From Planktotalea sp. (GTDB taxonomy: Bacteria > Pseudomonadota > Alphaproteobacteria > Rhodobacterales > Rhodobacteraceae): a stretch of 18,108 bases of DNA. The position numbers and the translations under genes are program-made. Under the pieces are notes generated by a model. It was not told the origin of the DNA and searched no databases. It saw only the letters and a program-made list of their open reading frames with translations. Location of the stretch: the NCBI GenBank assembly GCA_024645145.1, contig JAHEGL010000020.1, positions 1 through 18,108 of the forward strand. Reading direction: 5' to 3'. Shown piece by piece: positions 6,882 to 15,476 of the stretch (the first letter of the stretch is position 1; each line of letters begins with the position of its first letter).

Positions 6882-9800
6882 ATGCCCAAACGTACTGATA
6901 TCTCATCCATAATGATCATCGGCGCGGGGCCAATTGTGATTGGGCAAGCCTGCGAATTTGACTACTCGGGTGCGCAAGCCTGTAAAGCCCTGCGTGAGGA
7001 AGGTTACCGCGTCATTCTGGTCAACTCGAACCCCGCGACGATTATGACAGACCCGAACCTCGCAGATGCGACATATATCGAACCCATCACACCCGAAATC
7101 GTTGCAAAAATCATCGAAAAAGAACGCCCCGATGCATTGTTGCCAACGATGGGTGGCCAGACCGGTTTGAACACATCCCTCGCACTTGAAGAAATGGGCG
7201 TGCTTGAGAAATTCAACGTCGAAATGATCGGTGCCAAGCGCGAAGCCATTGAAATGGCTGAAGATCGCAAACTCTTCCGCGACGCGATGGATCGCCTCGG
7301 CATCGAAAATCCTAAGGCGACAATCGTGACGGCGCCCACGGATGAAAACGGAAAAGCTGACCTTTCTGAGGGCGTGCGCATCGCCCTTGAAACACTCGAC
7401 TACGTCGGCCTGCCAGCAATCATCCGCCCTGCCTTTACAATGGGCGGCACAGGCGGTGGTGTGGCGTACAACCGCGAAGATTATGAATTCTTCTGCCGCT
7501 CAGGCATGGACGCGTCACCAGTGAACCAAATTCTCGTGGACGAGTCGCTTTTGGGTTGGAAAGAATACGAGATGGAAGTCGTTCGCGACACGGCAGACAA
7601 CGCGATTATCGTTTGCTCCATCGAAAACGTCGATCCAATGGGTGTTCACACAGGCGATTCGATCACCGTTGCCCCCGCACTAACCCTCACGGACAAAGAA
7701 TACCAAGTGATGCGCAACCACTCTATCGCAGTTTTGCGCGAAATCGGTGTGGAAACAGGCGGATCAAACGTGCAGTGGGCGGTGAACCCAGCCGATGGGC
7801 GTATGGTGGTTATTGAAATGAACCCGCGCGTGTCACGCTCTTCTGCGCTTGCGTCCAAAGCGACGGGCTTCCCGATTGCCAAGATCGCAGCGAAACTAGC
7901 TGTTGGATATACGCTCGATGAGCTCGACAACGACATTACAAAGGTAACGCCTGCGTCCTTCGAGCCGACCATCGACTATGTTGTCACCAAAATCCCGAAA
8001 TTCGCCTTTGAGAAATTCCCTGGCTCTGAACCATATCTTACTACTGCGATGAAATCCGTGGGTGAGACCATGGCTATCGGCCGCACCATCCATGAGAGCC
8101 TACAGAAGGCGCTCGCATCTATGGAATCTGACCTTACAGGATTTGACGAGATCGAAATCGAAGGCGCGCCAGAGAAATCTGCGGTCATCAAAGCCATCTC
8201 CAAACAAACGCCAGACCGTATGCGCACCATTGCACAAGCGATGCGTCACGGCCTGACAAGTGATGAAATTCATGGCGTCACAATGTTTGACCCTTGGTTC
8301 CTGGCCCGTATTCGCGAAATTATTGAGACGGAAGAACGGGTTAAGTCCGATGGTCTTCCAAGCGATGAGGCCGGCTTGCGCCACCTCAAAATGATGGGCT
8401 TTACTGACGCGCGTCTCGCAAAACTTACAGGCTTCAAAGAGAAAGACGTGCGCAAAGCCCGTCATGCGGTCGGCGTTAAAGCCGTGTTCAAGCGCATCGA
8501 TACATGCGCAGCAGAATTCGAAGCACAAACGCCCTACATGTACTCCACCTACGAGGCCCCAGCGTTTGGCGACGTAGAATGCGAAGCACGCCCGTCTGAT
8601 CGTAAGAAAGTCGTCATCCTTGGCGGCGGTCCAAATCGCATCGGCCAAGGTATCGAGTTTGACTACTGCTGCTGTCACGCCTGCTACGCGCTGACCGACG
8701 CGGGCTATGAGACGATCATGATCAACTGTAACCCTGAAACAGTTTCGACGGATTATGACACCTCTGACCGCCTCTATTTCGAACCACTGACATTCGAGCA
8801 CGTCATGGAAATCCTGCGCGTTGAGCTTGAGAATGGCACGCTGCACGGCGTCATCGTCCAATTCGGCGGCCAAACGCCACTCAAACTGGCAAATGCGCTC
8901 GAAGCAGAAGGCATTCCCATTCTCGGAACCACGCCAGATGCGATTGACCTCGCCGAAGATCGTGAGCGTTTCCAAGCGCTTGTGAACCAGTTGAACCTCA
9001 AGCAACCAAAGAACGGCATCGCCTCAACTGACGCAGAAGCGCTTTCCATCGCGGAAGACATCGGCTTCCCGCTGGTGATCCGCCCATCGTACGTTCTAGG
9101 GGGTCGCGCAATGGAAATCGTGCGCGATATGGCTCAGCTCGAACGCTACATTGCTGAGGCGGTTGTTGTTTCTGGCGACAGCCCTGTTCTGCTTGATAGC
9201 TACCTCTCGGGCGCGGTTGAGCTGGATGTGGACGCGCTTTGCGATGGCAAAGAGGTTCACGTAACGGGCATCATGCAGCATATCGAAGAAGCGGGCGTTC
9301 ACTCCGGCGACAGCGCTTGTTCATTGCCGCCCTATTCACTTGCTGAAGATGTGATCAAGCGAATTGAAGAGCAGACACATGCTCTCGCGTTGGCCCTCAA
9401 CGTAGTTGGCTTGATGAACGTGCAATTCGCGATCAAAGACGATGAAATCTACCTGATCGAAGTCAACCCACGCGCCTCGCGCACGGTACCCTTCGTCGCC
9501 AAAGCCACAGACAGCGCAATTGCGTCCATCGCGGCACGTCTTATGGCTGGTGAGCCACTTTCCAACTTTGCCAAGCGCGGTGCATATCCGACGGATGCGA
9601 TCCCCGGATCGCAACCGATGCCTGATCAAATGACGCTCGCGGATTACAACATGCCCTGGTTCTCCGTGAAAGAAGCGGTACTGCCCTTCGCGCGTTTCCC
9701 CGGTGTTGACACGATCCTCGGCCCAGAAATGCGCTCCACGGGCGAAGTTATGGGCTGGGATACGTCCTTTGCGCGCGCGTTCCTCAAGGCGCAAATGGGC

Positions 9801-10217
9801 GCTGGCGTTGTCTTGCCGCGTGAAGGCAAAGTTTTCGTTTCCATCCGTGATGACGACAAGACTGAAAAGACTTTGGAAGCCGCTAAGCTCCTCGCAAAGC
9901 TCGGATTTACCTTCACTGCAACACGGGGCACGCAAAGCTGGCTCGCAGCGGCCGGTCTTGAATGCGAAGTAGTGAACAAAGTCTATGAGGGTCGCCCGAA
10001 TGTGGTCGATAATCTCAAGAATGGCGAAATCGCATTGGTGATTAACACGACCGAAGGTTCACAAGCCGTCGAGGACAGCCGCGAAATCCGCTCTGTCGCG
10101 CTTTACGGCAAGATCCCCTACTTCACCACCGCCGCCGGTGCCCAAGCCGCCGCCCTCGCGATCGAAGCACAAATCAGCGATGATTTGGGTGTGATGTCTT
10201 TGCAGGGTGTCGCGTAA
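6882..10217 (+). CDS. carB: Carbamoyl-phosphate synthase large subunit
   Basis: This 1111-residue subunit makes carbamoyl phosphate from bicarbonate, two ATP and ammonia channelled from CarA, feeding both arginine and pyrimidine synthesis. It has the duplicated ATP-grasp architecture. The first half begins near residue 12 with [18 protein letters not shown]. The second begins near 573 with [20 protein letters not shown] methylglyoxal-synthase-like allosteric domain runs from about 981 ([12 protein letters not shown]) to 1100 ([13 protein letters not shown]). Length is normal for alphaproteobacteria. ATG 6882 follows GAGG at a suitable distance and gives [11 protein letters not shown], the common family start; the open frame to 6855 adds only nine residues. 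carA is not adjacent. argF and argD, consumers on the arginine side, are about 5.6 kb away in the same window. Confidence 0.98.
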   Translation: MPKRTDISSIMIIGAGPIVIGQACEFDYSGAQACKALREEGYRVILVNSNPATIMTDPNLADATYIEPITPEIVAKIIEKERPDALLPTMGGQTGLNTSLALEEMGVLEKFNVEMIGAKREAIEMAEDRKLFRDAMDRLGIENPKATIVTAPTDENGKADLSEGVRIALETLDYVGLPAIIRPAFTMGGTGGGVAYNREDYEFFCRSGMDASPVNQILVDESLLGWKEYEMEVVRDTADNAIIVCSIENVDPMGVHTGDSITVAPALTLTDKEYQVMRNHSIAVLREIGVETGGSNVQWAVNPADGRMVVIEMNPRVSRSSALASKATGFPIAKIAAKLAVGYTLDELDNDITKVTPASFEPTIDYVVTKIPKFAFEKFPGSEPYLTTAMKSVGETMAIGRTIHESLQKALASMESDLTGFDEIEIEGAPEKSAVIKAISKQTPDRMRTIAQAMRHGLTSDEIHGVTMFDPWFLARIREIIETEERVKSDGLPSDEAGLRHLKMMGFTDARLAKLTGFKEKDVRKARHAVGVKAVFKRIDTCAAEFEAQTPYMYSTYEAPAFGDVECEARPSDRKKVVILGGGPNRIGQGIEFDYCCCHACYALTDAGYETIMINCNPETVSTDYDTSDRLYFEPLTFEHVMEILRVELENGTLHGVIVQFGGQTPLKLANALEAEGIPILGTTPDAIDLAEDRERFQALVNQLNLKQPKNGIASTDAEALSIAEDIGFPLVIRPSYVLGGRAMEIVRDMAQLERYIAEAVVVSGDSPVLLDSYLSGAVELDVDALCDGKEVHVTGIMQHIEEAGVHSGDSACSLPPYSLAEDVIKRIEEQTHALALALNVVGLMNVQFAIKDDEIYLIEVNPRASRTVPFVAKATDSAIASIAARLMAGEPLSNFAKRGAYPTDAIPGSQPMPDQMTLADYNMPWFSVKEAVLPFARFPGVDTILGPEMRSTGEVMGWDTSFARAFLKAQMGAGVVLPREGKVFVSIRDDDKTEKTLEAAKLLAKLGFTFTATRGTQSWLAAAGLECEVVNKVYEGRPNVVDNLKNGEIALVINTTEGSQAVEDSREIRSVALYGKIPYFTTAAGAQAAALAIEAQISDDLGVMSLQGVA

Positions 10218-10233
10218 GTTAGAGCCGACCCCA

Positions 10234-10269
10234 ACAAAAAACCGGCGCGGAAATTGCTCCAGCGCCGGT
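10234..10269 (-). terminator. Intrinsic terminator for the YdcH/DUF465 gene
   Basis: ACCGGCGC (10241-10248) and GCGCCGGT (10262-10269) form a perfect 8-bp GC-rich stem. On the minus strand it is followed by TTTTTTG, a classical Rho-independent terminator. It lies 26 bp downstream of the small minus-strand gene and could also slow transcription arriving from carB. Confidence 0.85.
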
Positions 10270-10295
10270 CCAGTCATCTTAAAATGAGAATACGC

Positions 10296-10460
10296 TCAAC
10301 TCGAAAGGCGCGTAATCTCCTCTTTAAGTCGAAGTTTTTGTTTTTTGAGTTCTGCGATTTGAAGGTCCTGCATACCGGGAGCGCGCTGTGCGGCTTCCAC
10401 TTCAGCAGATAGGTTTAGGTGTTTCTTCTTCAGCTGTTCCAGATGTGAACTCAAGCTCAT
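10296..10460 (-). CDS. YdcH family small protein (DUF465)
   Basis: This is a 54-codon gene. It starts at ATG 10460 behind a perfect AGGAGG ribosome site six bases upstream and ends at TGA 10298-10296. The product begins MSLSSHLEQLKKKHLNL and ends EEITRLSS. It is highly charged, with a heptad-like pattern predicting an antiparallel helical hairpin, and it has the DUF465 (YdcH) hallmark LxxLKKKHxxL followed by IAELKKQKLRLKEEI. The family is common in alphaproteobacteria and its function is unknown. It has its own terminator downstream and a CtrA-like box upstream, so it appears to be a single-gene unit. Confidence 0.88.
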   Translation of the reverse strand: MSLSSHLEQLKKKHLNLSAEVEAAQRAPGMQDLQIAELKKQKLRLKEEITRLSS

Positions 10461-10541
10461 CGAGGTCCTCCTAAGGTTGGATGTGCACCTTCAGTCCAGC
10501 ACAAAAAAATTCATCTGTCACGCTGCAGTTGCATCCTAAGG

Positions 10542-10556
10542 TTAACCCACCCTTAA
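10542..10556 (-). promoter_or_regulatory. CtrA-type box TTAA-N7-TTAA(C) upstream of the YdcH gene
   Basis: The minus strand reads TTAAGGGTGGGTTAAC, an exact match to the full CtrA consensus TTAA-N7-TTAAC. It lies 82-96 bp before the YdcH start and 13 bp beyond the trmN6 stop. Eight fixed bases are expected about once per 65 kb at even composition, so a chance hit in a short intergenic gap is unlikely but not excluded. Confidence 0.45.
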
Positions 10557-10568
10557 AATGCGTAAGAA

Positions 10569-11354
10569 TTAAGCACCCCCACCAAAGTTCAAACCAGCTC
10601 CATGACGTAGGACCGCTTCGATTATCTCATTGTAACTCTTATCATTTCCACCATGCCGAGCACCCTGATGCATCACAATCGGCGCATGTAGGCGAAAATC
10701 AGCGCGTCCTTCTTTTTTTGCACGAATGAGAACCAAATGCGCATCGCGCCCTGTGCGCGCATACAAAGGTTGCACTTCAATCGAACCAAGTGATTTGAAA
10801 ACAGCACTCATGAGCTCTGGCAAACGGTCCGCGCGCTGCACAAAATGAAGCTGCCCTTTGGGCGCTAGCCGCTTGGACGCTACGCTGACCCATTTGCTCA
10901 ACGGTGTGTCGCCGCCAAGCCCTGTTTCACGCTGCTCATTCTCAGATGGCACGCTGCGAGCGCGGTCATAATAGGGCGGGTTGGCAATCACATGACCAAA
11001 GCGTTGCGCTTTCACCTCCGGTGGGAGCGTGTTCAAATCGGCGGCATAGACCTTAAACTCTATTCCATTGCGCAGCGCATTCTCGCGCGCAAGATCAGCG
11101 TAAGCCGGTTGCAGCTCAACGCCCGTCAACGTCAACCCGTGAATGCGCCGCCCCAAACAAAGCGACGCGACGCCGCCGCCGCATCCCAGCTCTAGCACCG
11201 TATCATGGGCCTTGGCGTTCACGCTCGCAGATAGCAAAACCGGATCTACACCCGCGCGGTACCCGTTCAGCGGTTGCGCAAGTTGCACCAGCCCACCAAG
11301 GAAGGCATCAACGCTGCACGGCCCTAGTTCAGGATGATCAATTGGGGAGTTCAA
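10569..11354 (-). CDS. TrmN6-like tRNA (adenine-N6) methyltransferase
   Basis: This Rossmann-fold SAM-dependent methyltransferase resembles TrmN6 (YfiC, COG4123), which methylates A37 of tRNA1(Val). With the start used it has 261 residues. Visible are the entry motif AFLGGL, GYRAGVDPVLL, SAM motif I LELGCGGGVASL (about 54-65), and catalytic motif NPPYY (about 125-129), which is typical of N6-adenine enzymes. The start is ambiguous. TTG at 11354 best fits the family's short amino terminus and overlaps the upstream DUF2007 gene by 17 bp. ATG 11390 or GTG 11396 would add 12 or 14 residues and overlap by 53 or 59 bp. The overlap implies translational coupling. The substrate RNA position is inferred from family only. 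Confidence 0.85.
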   Translation of the reverse strand: MNSPIDHPELGPCSVDAFLGGLVQLAQPLNGYRAGVDPVLLSASVNAKAHDTVLELGCGGGVASLCLGRRIHGLTLTGVELQPAYADLARENALRNGIEFKVYAADLNTLPPEVKAQRFGHVIANPPYYDRARSVPSENEQRETGLGGDTPLSKWVSVASKRLAPKGQLHFVQRADRLPELMSAVFKSLGSIEVQPLYARTGRDAHLVLIRAKKEGRADFRLHAPIVMHQGARHGGNDKSYNEIIEAVLRHGAGLNFGGGA

Positions 11355-11553
11355 TTTCGTTTTCCGCCAAGATACGCAACACCCGTTCATAGTCACGTTC
11401 TGCCACCATTATACGGCGCGGCAAAATGCCTATGGAGCCCTCTAGCACGCTCATATTTACGTCCAACTCAAAGATCGGTATACCCGCATCATCAAGGATA
11501 GCTCGGACCAGAGCAGTGAGTGTTATGTCATTGGTTCGCATCAATTCTTGCAT
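11338..11553 (-). CDS. DUF2007 family small protein
   Basis: This 71-residue protein starts MQELMRTNDITL and carries the DUF2007 hallmark MSVLEGSIGILPRRIMV, followed by a helix ending EIELPN. The family (labelled putative signal-transducing protein) is a small alpha/beta fold of unknown function. The ATG at 11553 agrees with the family's usual MxEL(L/M)RTND start, though no strong ribosome site precedes it; ATG at 11541 is the alternative. It is the first gene of a two-gene unit with trmN6, overlapping it by 17 bp. It diverges from the polyprenyl synthase across 66 bp, where I could not find a confident promoter. Confidence 0.85.
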   Translation of the reverse strand: MQELMRTNDITLTALVRAILDDAGIPIFELDVNMSVLEGSIGILPRRIMVAERDYERVLRILAENEIELPN

Positions 11554-11619
11554 GAAAATAGAGTTAAGCGCGGCGCGCCCAAATGTACAGAGATACGACA
11601 GGGCAGGAACGAGAGTGTG

Positions 11620-12621
11620 ATGAGCTTGGACGAGATTTCAATTAAGCCGCATGATGCTTTAGCAGCCTATTTGGCCACTGACATGGATGCCGTGAATATC
11701 CTCATTCGCGAGCGCATGGCCTCAGAGCATGCTCCGCGTATTCCAGAAGTCACAGCGCATCTGGTCGAGGCTGGCGGCAAACGCTTGCGCCCGATGCTCA
11801 CACTCGCAGCGGCGCATCTGTGTGGCTACACTGGCCCTTACCGCGTGCATCTCGCAGCAACCGTTGAATTCATCCACACAGCGACATTGCTCCATGACGA
11901 TGTGGTCGATGAAAGCGGCCAGCGCCGTGGGCGCCCGACTGCAAACTTGCTCTGGGACAACAAATCCTCCGTTCTTGTGGGGGATTATCTCTTCTCACGG
12001 TCTTTCCAGTTGATGGTTGAAACAGGTTCCTTGCGGGTCCTCGACATTCTCGCCAACGCCTCCGCCACAATTGCAGAAGGCGAAGTGCTCCAACTCACCG
12101 CCTCGCAAGATCTCGCGACAACAGAGGCGATCTATCTTCAAGTTGTTCGCGGAAAAACTGCTGCACTGTTCTCTGCCGCGACAGAAGTTGGCGGTGTGAT
12201 TGCAGATGCCGATAATGCGCAAATACAAGCGTTATTCGACTACGGTGATGCACTGGGAATTGCGTTCCAGATCGTCGACGACCTGCTTGATATGTCCGGC
12301 GATCCAAATGCAATCGGCAAAAATGTCGGTGATGATTTCAGAGAAAAGAAACTCACGCTCCCATTGATCAAAGCCATCGCGAAAGCCGACGCCGAGGAGC
12401 GCGCCTTTTGGGAGCGTACGATTGAGAAAGGTCGCCAAGAAGACGGCGATCTGGAACATGCGATTGCGCTTTTGCATAAGCACGGTGCTTTGGAAGACAC
12501 GCGCCAAGAAGCCCTTGCTTGGGCAGACAAAGCTGTGACAGCCATCAATACGCTGCCAGAGCATCCGGTTCGTGACATGCTCCGCGATATCGCAGGCTAT
12601 GTCGTTGCGCGCATCAACTAA
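11620..12621 (+). CDS. Long-chain all-trans polyprenyl diphosphate synthase (ubiquinone side chain)
   Basis: This 333-residue trans-prenyltransferase adds isopentenyl units to an allylic primer. Motifs are GGKRLRPML (52-60), the first aspartate-rich motif HDDVVDE (Asp93, 94, 97), GKT at 178-180, and the second aspartate-rich motif [10 protein letters not shown] (Asp220, 221, 224). The fifth residue before the first motif is Ala88, not an aromatic. In this family that favours long products, so an octa- to decaprenyl chain for ubiquinone is likely (Q10 is usual in this group). ATG 11620 gives [16 protein letters not shown] lies 11 nt upstream and GAGAG is closer. The frame is open from 11548, but that extension is unlike the family. 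Its stop overlaps the end of convergent ispE by 8 bp. Confidence 0.93.
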   Translation: MSLDEISIKPHDALAAYLATDMDAVNILIRERMASEHAPRIPEVTAHLVEAGGKRLRPMLTLAAAHLCGYTGPYRVHLAATVEFIHTATLLHDDVVDESGQRRGRPTANLLWDNKSSVLVGDYLFSRSFQLMVETGSLRVLDILANASATIAEGEVLQLTASQDLATTEAIYLQVVRGKTAALFSAATEVGGVIADADNAQIQALFDYGDALGIAFQIVDDLLDMSGDPNAIGKNVGDDFREKKLTLPLIKAIAKADAEERAFWERTIEKGRQEDGDLEHAIALLHKHGALEDTRQEALAWADKAVTAINTLPEHPVRDMLRDIAGYVVARIN

Positions 12622-13441
12622 AGCTGGTTGCCACAACCCACCAATCTGGATGCTGAGTTCGAATATCGCGTGCGAGCGCGTCAGCGGCGCTTTGACTTTC
12701 GCACAAACCAAAGCACGTCGCCCCAGAGCCTGACATGCGCGCCATCAGCGCAGGTGCTAAAGTATCAAGGGCCTGTTGAATAACAGGCGCAATGCGTATT
12801 GCAGGCGCTTGCAAATCATTACGTTGATCACTGCACCAAGCCGCAAAATTTTTCACATTAGCGAAATCAGGTATTTCACCCATCGGGGCATTCGCCTTTT
12901 GCGTTAAAGCTTGAAAGACTGGCGGTGTTTCAACGCCAACCCCGGGGTTAACCAAAACCGCTGGGAGCTCTGGCAAAATCGGAATAACAGATAACGCGTC
13001 GCCGACACCGCGCATACGCAGCGCCATAGGGGACAAGCACACTGGAACATCAGCGCCAAGGCTCACAACATCTTCGGGCAGCGGCACGTCCCAAAGTTCA
13101 GCAAGTGCAAGTAGCGTTGCAGCCGCATCCGCCGACCCCCCCCCAATGCCAGCGGCGTGGGGCAAATGTTTGCTTAGATTTATCTGTGCGCCTTGTTCGC
13201 TACCAAACAAACGCGCCGCTTGCAGCACTAAATTTCTATCGTCTGTCGGCACACCTTCCGCCAACGACCCGTCGACACTCAGCGAAAGTGCATCCGCTGG
13301 TTCAGCTTGAACAGTATCTCCCACATCCGCAAAGCACACCAAGCTATCAAGGAGATGATACCCATCCTCCCTCTGGCCCGTCACATGCAGCGTTAAATTT
13401 ATCTTAGCGCGTGCAGTTCGCTTAACGAGATCAGCCGTCAT
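12614..13441 (-). CDS. ispE: 4-diphosphocytidyl-2-C-methyl-D-erythritol kinase
   Basis: This 275-residue GHMP kinase phosphorylates CDP-ME in the non-mevalonate (MEP) pathway to IPP and DMAPP. Family features are [10 protein letters not shown] with the active-site Lys13, [11 protein letters not shown] (24-34), the ATP loop [15 protein letters not shown] (93-107), GADVPVCL with the catalytic Asp131, and the third GHMP motif [10 protein letters not shown] near the end. The ATG at 13441 overlaps the stop of the upstream TPR gene by 11 bp, which suggests translational coupling. Downstream it meets the polyprenyl synthase gene tail to tail with an 8-bp overlap and no room for a terminator. Both neighbours supply isoprenoids, ispE the precursor and the synthase the chain. 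Confidence 0.96.
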   Translation of the reverse strand: MTADLVKRTARAKINLTLHVTGQREDGYHLLDSLVCFADVGDTVQAEPADALSLSVDGSLAEGVPTDDRNLVLQAARLFGSEQGAQINLSKHLPHAAGIGGGSADAAATLLALAELWDVPLPEDVVSLGADVPVCLSPMALRMRGVGDALSVIPILPELPAVLVNPGVGVETPPVFQALTQKANAPMGEIPDFANVKNFAAWCSDQRNDLQAPAIRIAPVIQQALDTLAPALMARMSGSGATCFGLCESQSAADALARDIRTQHPDWWVVATSFS

Positions 13442-15140
13442 CTGCCAAACGAAGTGGGTCTGCCCCTTCTTCTTCCAGCACTTGGTCTAGTCCAACCTCT
13501 AGCTTGCGTCGAATGCGCTCGGGGTCTGCTTCTTGGCTAGCATCACCGTAATCCACGAAGGACAGCGCGCGCTTCCATTGGAACTCCGCCTCGAGATATC
13601 GACCAACAGACCAATACACATCCCCTAAGTGATCATTCACAATCGGATCAATTGGCATCAGCTCTGTCGCGCGTTCCATCGGTGCAACGGCTTCTTCGTA
13701 ACGACCCAATCGAAACAGTACCCAGCCGAGACTGTCCACGATATAGCCGCTGTCAGGACGCGCAGCGACAGCGCGTTCGATCATATCCAGCGCTTCATCC
13801 AACTTGATCTGTTTTTCGACCAAGGAATATCCAAGATAATTTAAAACCTGCGGCTGCTCTGGATTAAGCTCCAACGCTTTGCGAAAATCCGTTTCCGAAT
13901 TCTCCCAATCGTCTAGACGCTCATATGAAATGCCGCGTGCATAGTAGATAAACCACTGTCCGCGACTTTCCTCTTCATACTGCTCCAAAGCGGTATCGTA
14001 TGCTTCAATCGCATCCTCAAACCGCTCCATCTGTCGTAGCGCATCCCCTAAAGAAGAGTGCACAAGTGCTAACTCACCATGCGTTTGGGCAAGACTTTCA
14101 AGCACTTCGATCGCAGCATCAGGCTTACCACTGCGTCGCAAAGCATCCGCGCGACCCAACTCTGCGGCATGGAACGCAGGATCATCGCGCCCAACTTTCT
14201 TGTATGTTTCTGTCGCCAGTTCGAAACGTTCCATTTGCTCAAGCAAACCCGCAGACAGCAAAGTCGCATCGATATGTTTCGGGTTCAGATACTCAGCGAC
14301 GCGGGTGTAGAGCAGTGTGTAATCTTCACTGGCCTCGTTGCGCAACGCACTGCCGACGGTGAAAAAGACTTCTGCCATTCCATCGCGCGCCGTTTTGACC
14401 TGACTGAATTCAACGGTTTCATCAGCGCTCAAAGATGCACGGATCGCTTTTAGTTTAGGGTCGATATCTGGGCCAAAGGATTCATCCAGAAGTGTTAAGG
14501 CATCCTGCGCGCGTCCTAACTGGCTCAGCACTTCAATATGCGCAATCGCACCGCGACGGGTCTGACGCAACGCGCCTGACTCGGGTTGTGAGAATATCTC
14601 ATCCGCACTCTCAAAATCGCCAACAAGCGTGAGCGCGAGCGCCTTGTGATAAAGCGCAAACCCTTGCAGCCCACGTTCTTCACCAATCTTGCCGAAATTC
14701 TCCAGCGCGGTGGTCACTTCACCAATGCCAACATGCGCCCATGCACGCAAAAGACCGTCAACCAAAGGCCCAACACCTTGGTCGTCTAAAAGGCGGCCAA
14801 GCACGTCTGCATAATTCTCTTCTTGCGCGCGCTGCGCAAGAACGGCCATCTGCGCAACTTGGCTGCTTTGACCATTCGCAAGCAGTGTATTGCCGACGAC
14901 CGCCGCGCGATCAATGTCACCCAGAGCTAGCAAGGCAAAGCTAGCGTTTTCCAAAATTTCTGGGTTTGAAGGGTCACGAGCGAGTGCTTGGGTATAATAC
15001 CGCGCTGCCGCATCATAATCGCCTGTCACAGCAGCAGATCGCGCCGCAAGGTATGGCCCCGCGGGTTCAGCGATGAGCGGTATCCCGCTAACGGTAAGAA
15101 CCGCTGCAAAACTTATCTGCCTTATAACGCGAATGGGCAC
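13431..15140 (-). CDS. Exported tetratricopeptide repeat protein
   Basis: This 569-residue protein has a probable signal peptide (1-24, ending GIPLIA before EPAG) and then many TPR helices. Clear repeat units include [20 protein letters not shown] near 40-59 and a run of canonical repeats in the last 230 residues, such as [42 protein letters not shown] and [22 protein letters not shown]. It should be periplasmic or membrane-attached and bind other proteins; no enzyme motif is seen. The start is GTG 15140, with AAGGAG eight bases upstream. The acidic tail [14 protein letters not shown] runs into the ispE start, so the two are probably co-transcribed. The pairing with ispE is, to my knowledge, common in roseobacters. 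Function unknown. Confidence 0.9.
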   Translation of the reverse strand: MPIRVIRQISFAAVLTVSGIPLIAEPAGPYLAARSAAVTGDYDAAARYYTQALARDPSNPEILENASFALLALGDIDRAAVVGNTLLANGQSSQVAQMAVLAQRAQEENYADVLGRLLDDQGVGPLVDGLLRAWAHVGIGEVTTALENFGKIGEERGLQGFALYHKALALTLVGDFESADEIFSQPESGALRQTRRGAIAHIEVLSQLGRAQDALTLLDESFGPDIDPKLKAIRASLSADETVEFSQVKTARDGMAEVFFTVGSALRNEASEDYTLLYTRVAEYLNPKHIDATLLSAGLLEQMERFELATETYKKVGRDDPAFHAAELGRADALRRSGKPDAAIEVLESLAQTHGELALVHSSLGDALRQMERFEDAIEAYDTALEQYEEESRGQWFIYYARGISYERLDDWENSETDFRKALELNPEQPQVLNYLGYSLVEKQIKLDEALDMIERAVAARPDSGYIVDSLGWVLFRLGRYEEAVAPMERATELMPIDPIVNDHLGDVYWSVGRYLEAEFQWKRALSFVDYGDASQEADPERIRRKLEVGLDQVLEEEGADPLRLADDG

Positions 15141-15154
15141 GTGTGATGCTCCTT

Positions 15155-15228
15155 TTTGTGCACTGCTTGAAAGGAAGCTAGGGCGTCACCGCAAGTAAAG
15201 CAATGATCACACAGCCGAAGTGCACAAA
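15155..15228. repeat. Inverted pair TTTGTGCACT / AGTGCACAAA upstream of the TPR gene
   Basis: TTTGTGCACT (15155-15164) and its exact reverse complement (15219-15228) face each other across 54 bp. Each is built around the palindrome GTGCAC. They bracket the best promoter candidate for the TPR-ispE unit, the geometry of a two-site operator. The binding protein is unknown. Confidence 0.4.
15175..15203 (-). promoter_or_regulatory. Weak promoter candidate for the TPR-ispE unit
   Basis: On the minus strand TTGCTT (15203-15198) and TAGCTT (15180-15175) are 17 bp apart. Each hexamer matches consensus in four of six positions. It lies 35 bp before the GTG start. Confidence 0.3.
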
Positions 15229-15284
15229 GAGTCGCTCAAGTTTGCGCGATTTTTTCAGGGATGTGTCTGCCAAAAATGAAATAA

Positions 15285-15312
15285 GGAGTGATGCATACAA
15301 ATGCACCACTCC
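15285..15312. repeat. Hairpin GGAGTG-a-TGCAT / ATGCA-c-CACTCC
   Basis: An 11-bp stem with one A-C mismatch encloses the loop ACAA. On the minus strand it is followed by the T-rich TTATTTCATTTTTGG, so it could end leftward transcription before the TPR gene. On the plus strand it would lie in the leader of the LytTR mRNA if transcription starts far upstream. Confidence 0.5.
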
Positions 15313-15400
15313 AGATAGATATAGAAAATGGAATTTTCGTTAACTGCAATCAGCGGAGTTGGGTTACCGATTGCCTCACTCACGAGAATAAAATTATTGC

Positions 15401-15420
15401 ATTTCGCGACGCGTCGAAAT
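15401..15420. promoter_or_regulatory. Dyad ATTTCG-N8-CGAAAT upstream of the LytTR gene
   Basis: Perfect 6-bp arms enclose CGACGCGT. An alternative overlapping register is the 10-bp palindrome CGACGCGTCG. It is centred about 66 bp before the LytTR start, a plausible operator position. Known LytTR sites are usually direct repeats, so the binder may be another protein. Confidence 0.35.
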
Positions 15421-15476
15421 CAAACTACGCATATCGTTAAGATTCTTCTTGAGATCAGTGGATTTACAAATACACG

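Larger units (their letters stand above)
15229..15476. other. Long AT-rich gap before the LytTR gene, with structured elements
   Basis: This is most of the 336-bp gap between the divergent TPR and LytTR genes. I find no convincing gene in it. It holds a hairpin (15285-15312), a dyad (15401-15420), a GANTC site (15441-15445) and a poor promoter candidate on the plus strand (TTGCCT at 15371, TTATTG at 15394, 17 bp apart). Two short open frames start at 15291 and 15328 but lack a properly spaced ribosome site or family resemblance. Confidence 0.5.

Noticed and set aside
8100..9005. 301-codon minus-strand open frame inside carB
   Set aside because: It lies fully antisense to clearly conserved CarB coding sequence, resembles no family I know, and has the composition expected of a mirrored frame.
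12232..12711. 159-codon minus-strand open frame across the synthase and ispE ends
   Set aside because: It is antisense to the second aspartate-rich motif of the synthase and overlaps ispE out of frame; no family features.
15291..15440. 49-codon open frame starting just after AAGGAG, upstream of LytTR
   Set aside because: The ribosome site would be only 2 nt from the ATG, and the start lies inside a stable hairpin. A leader peptide cannot be excluded but is not supported.
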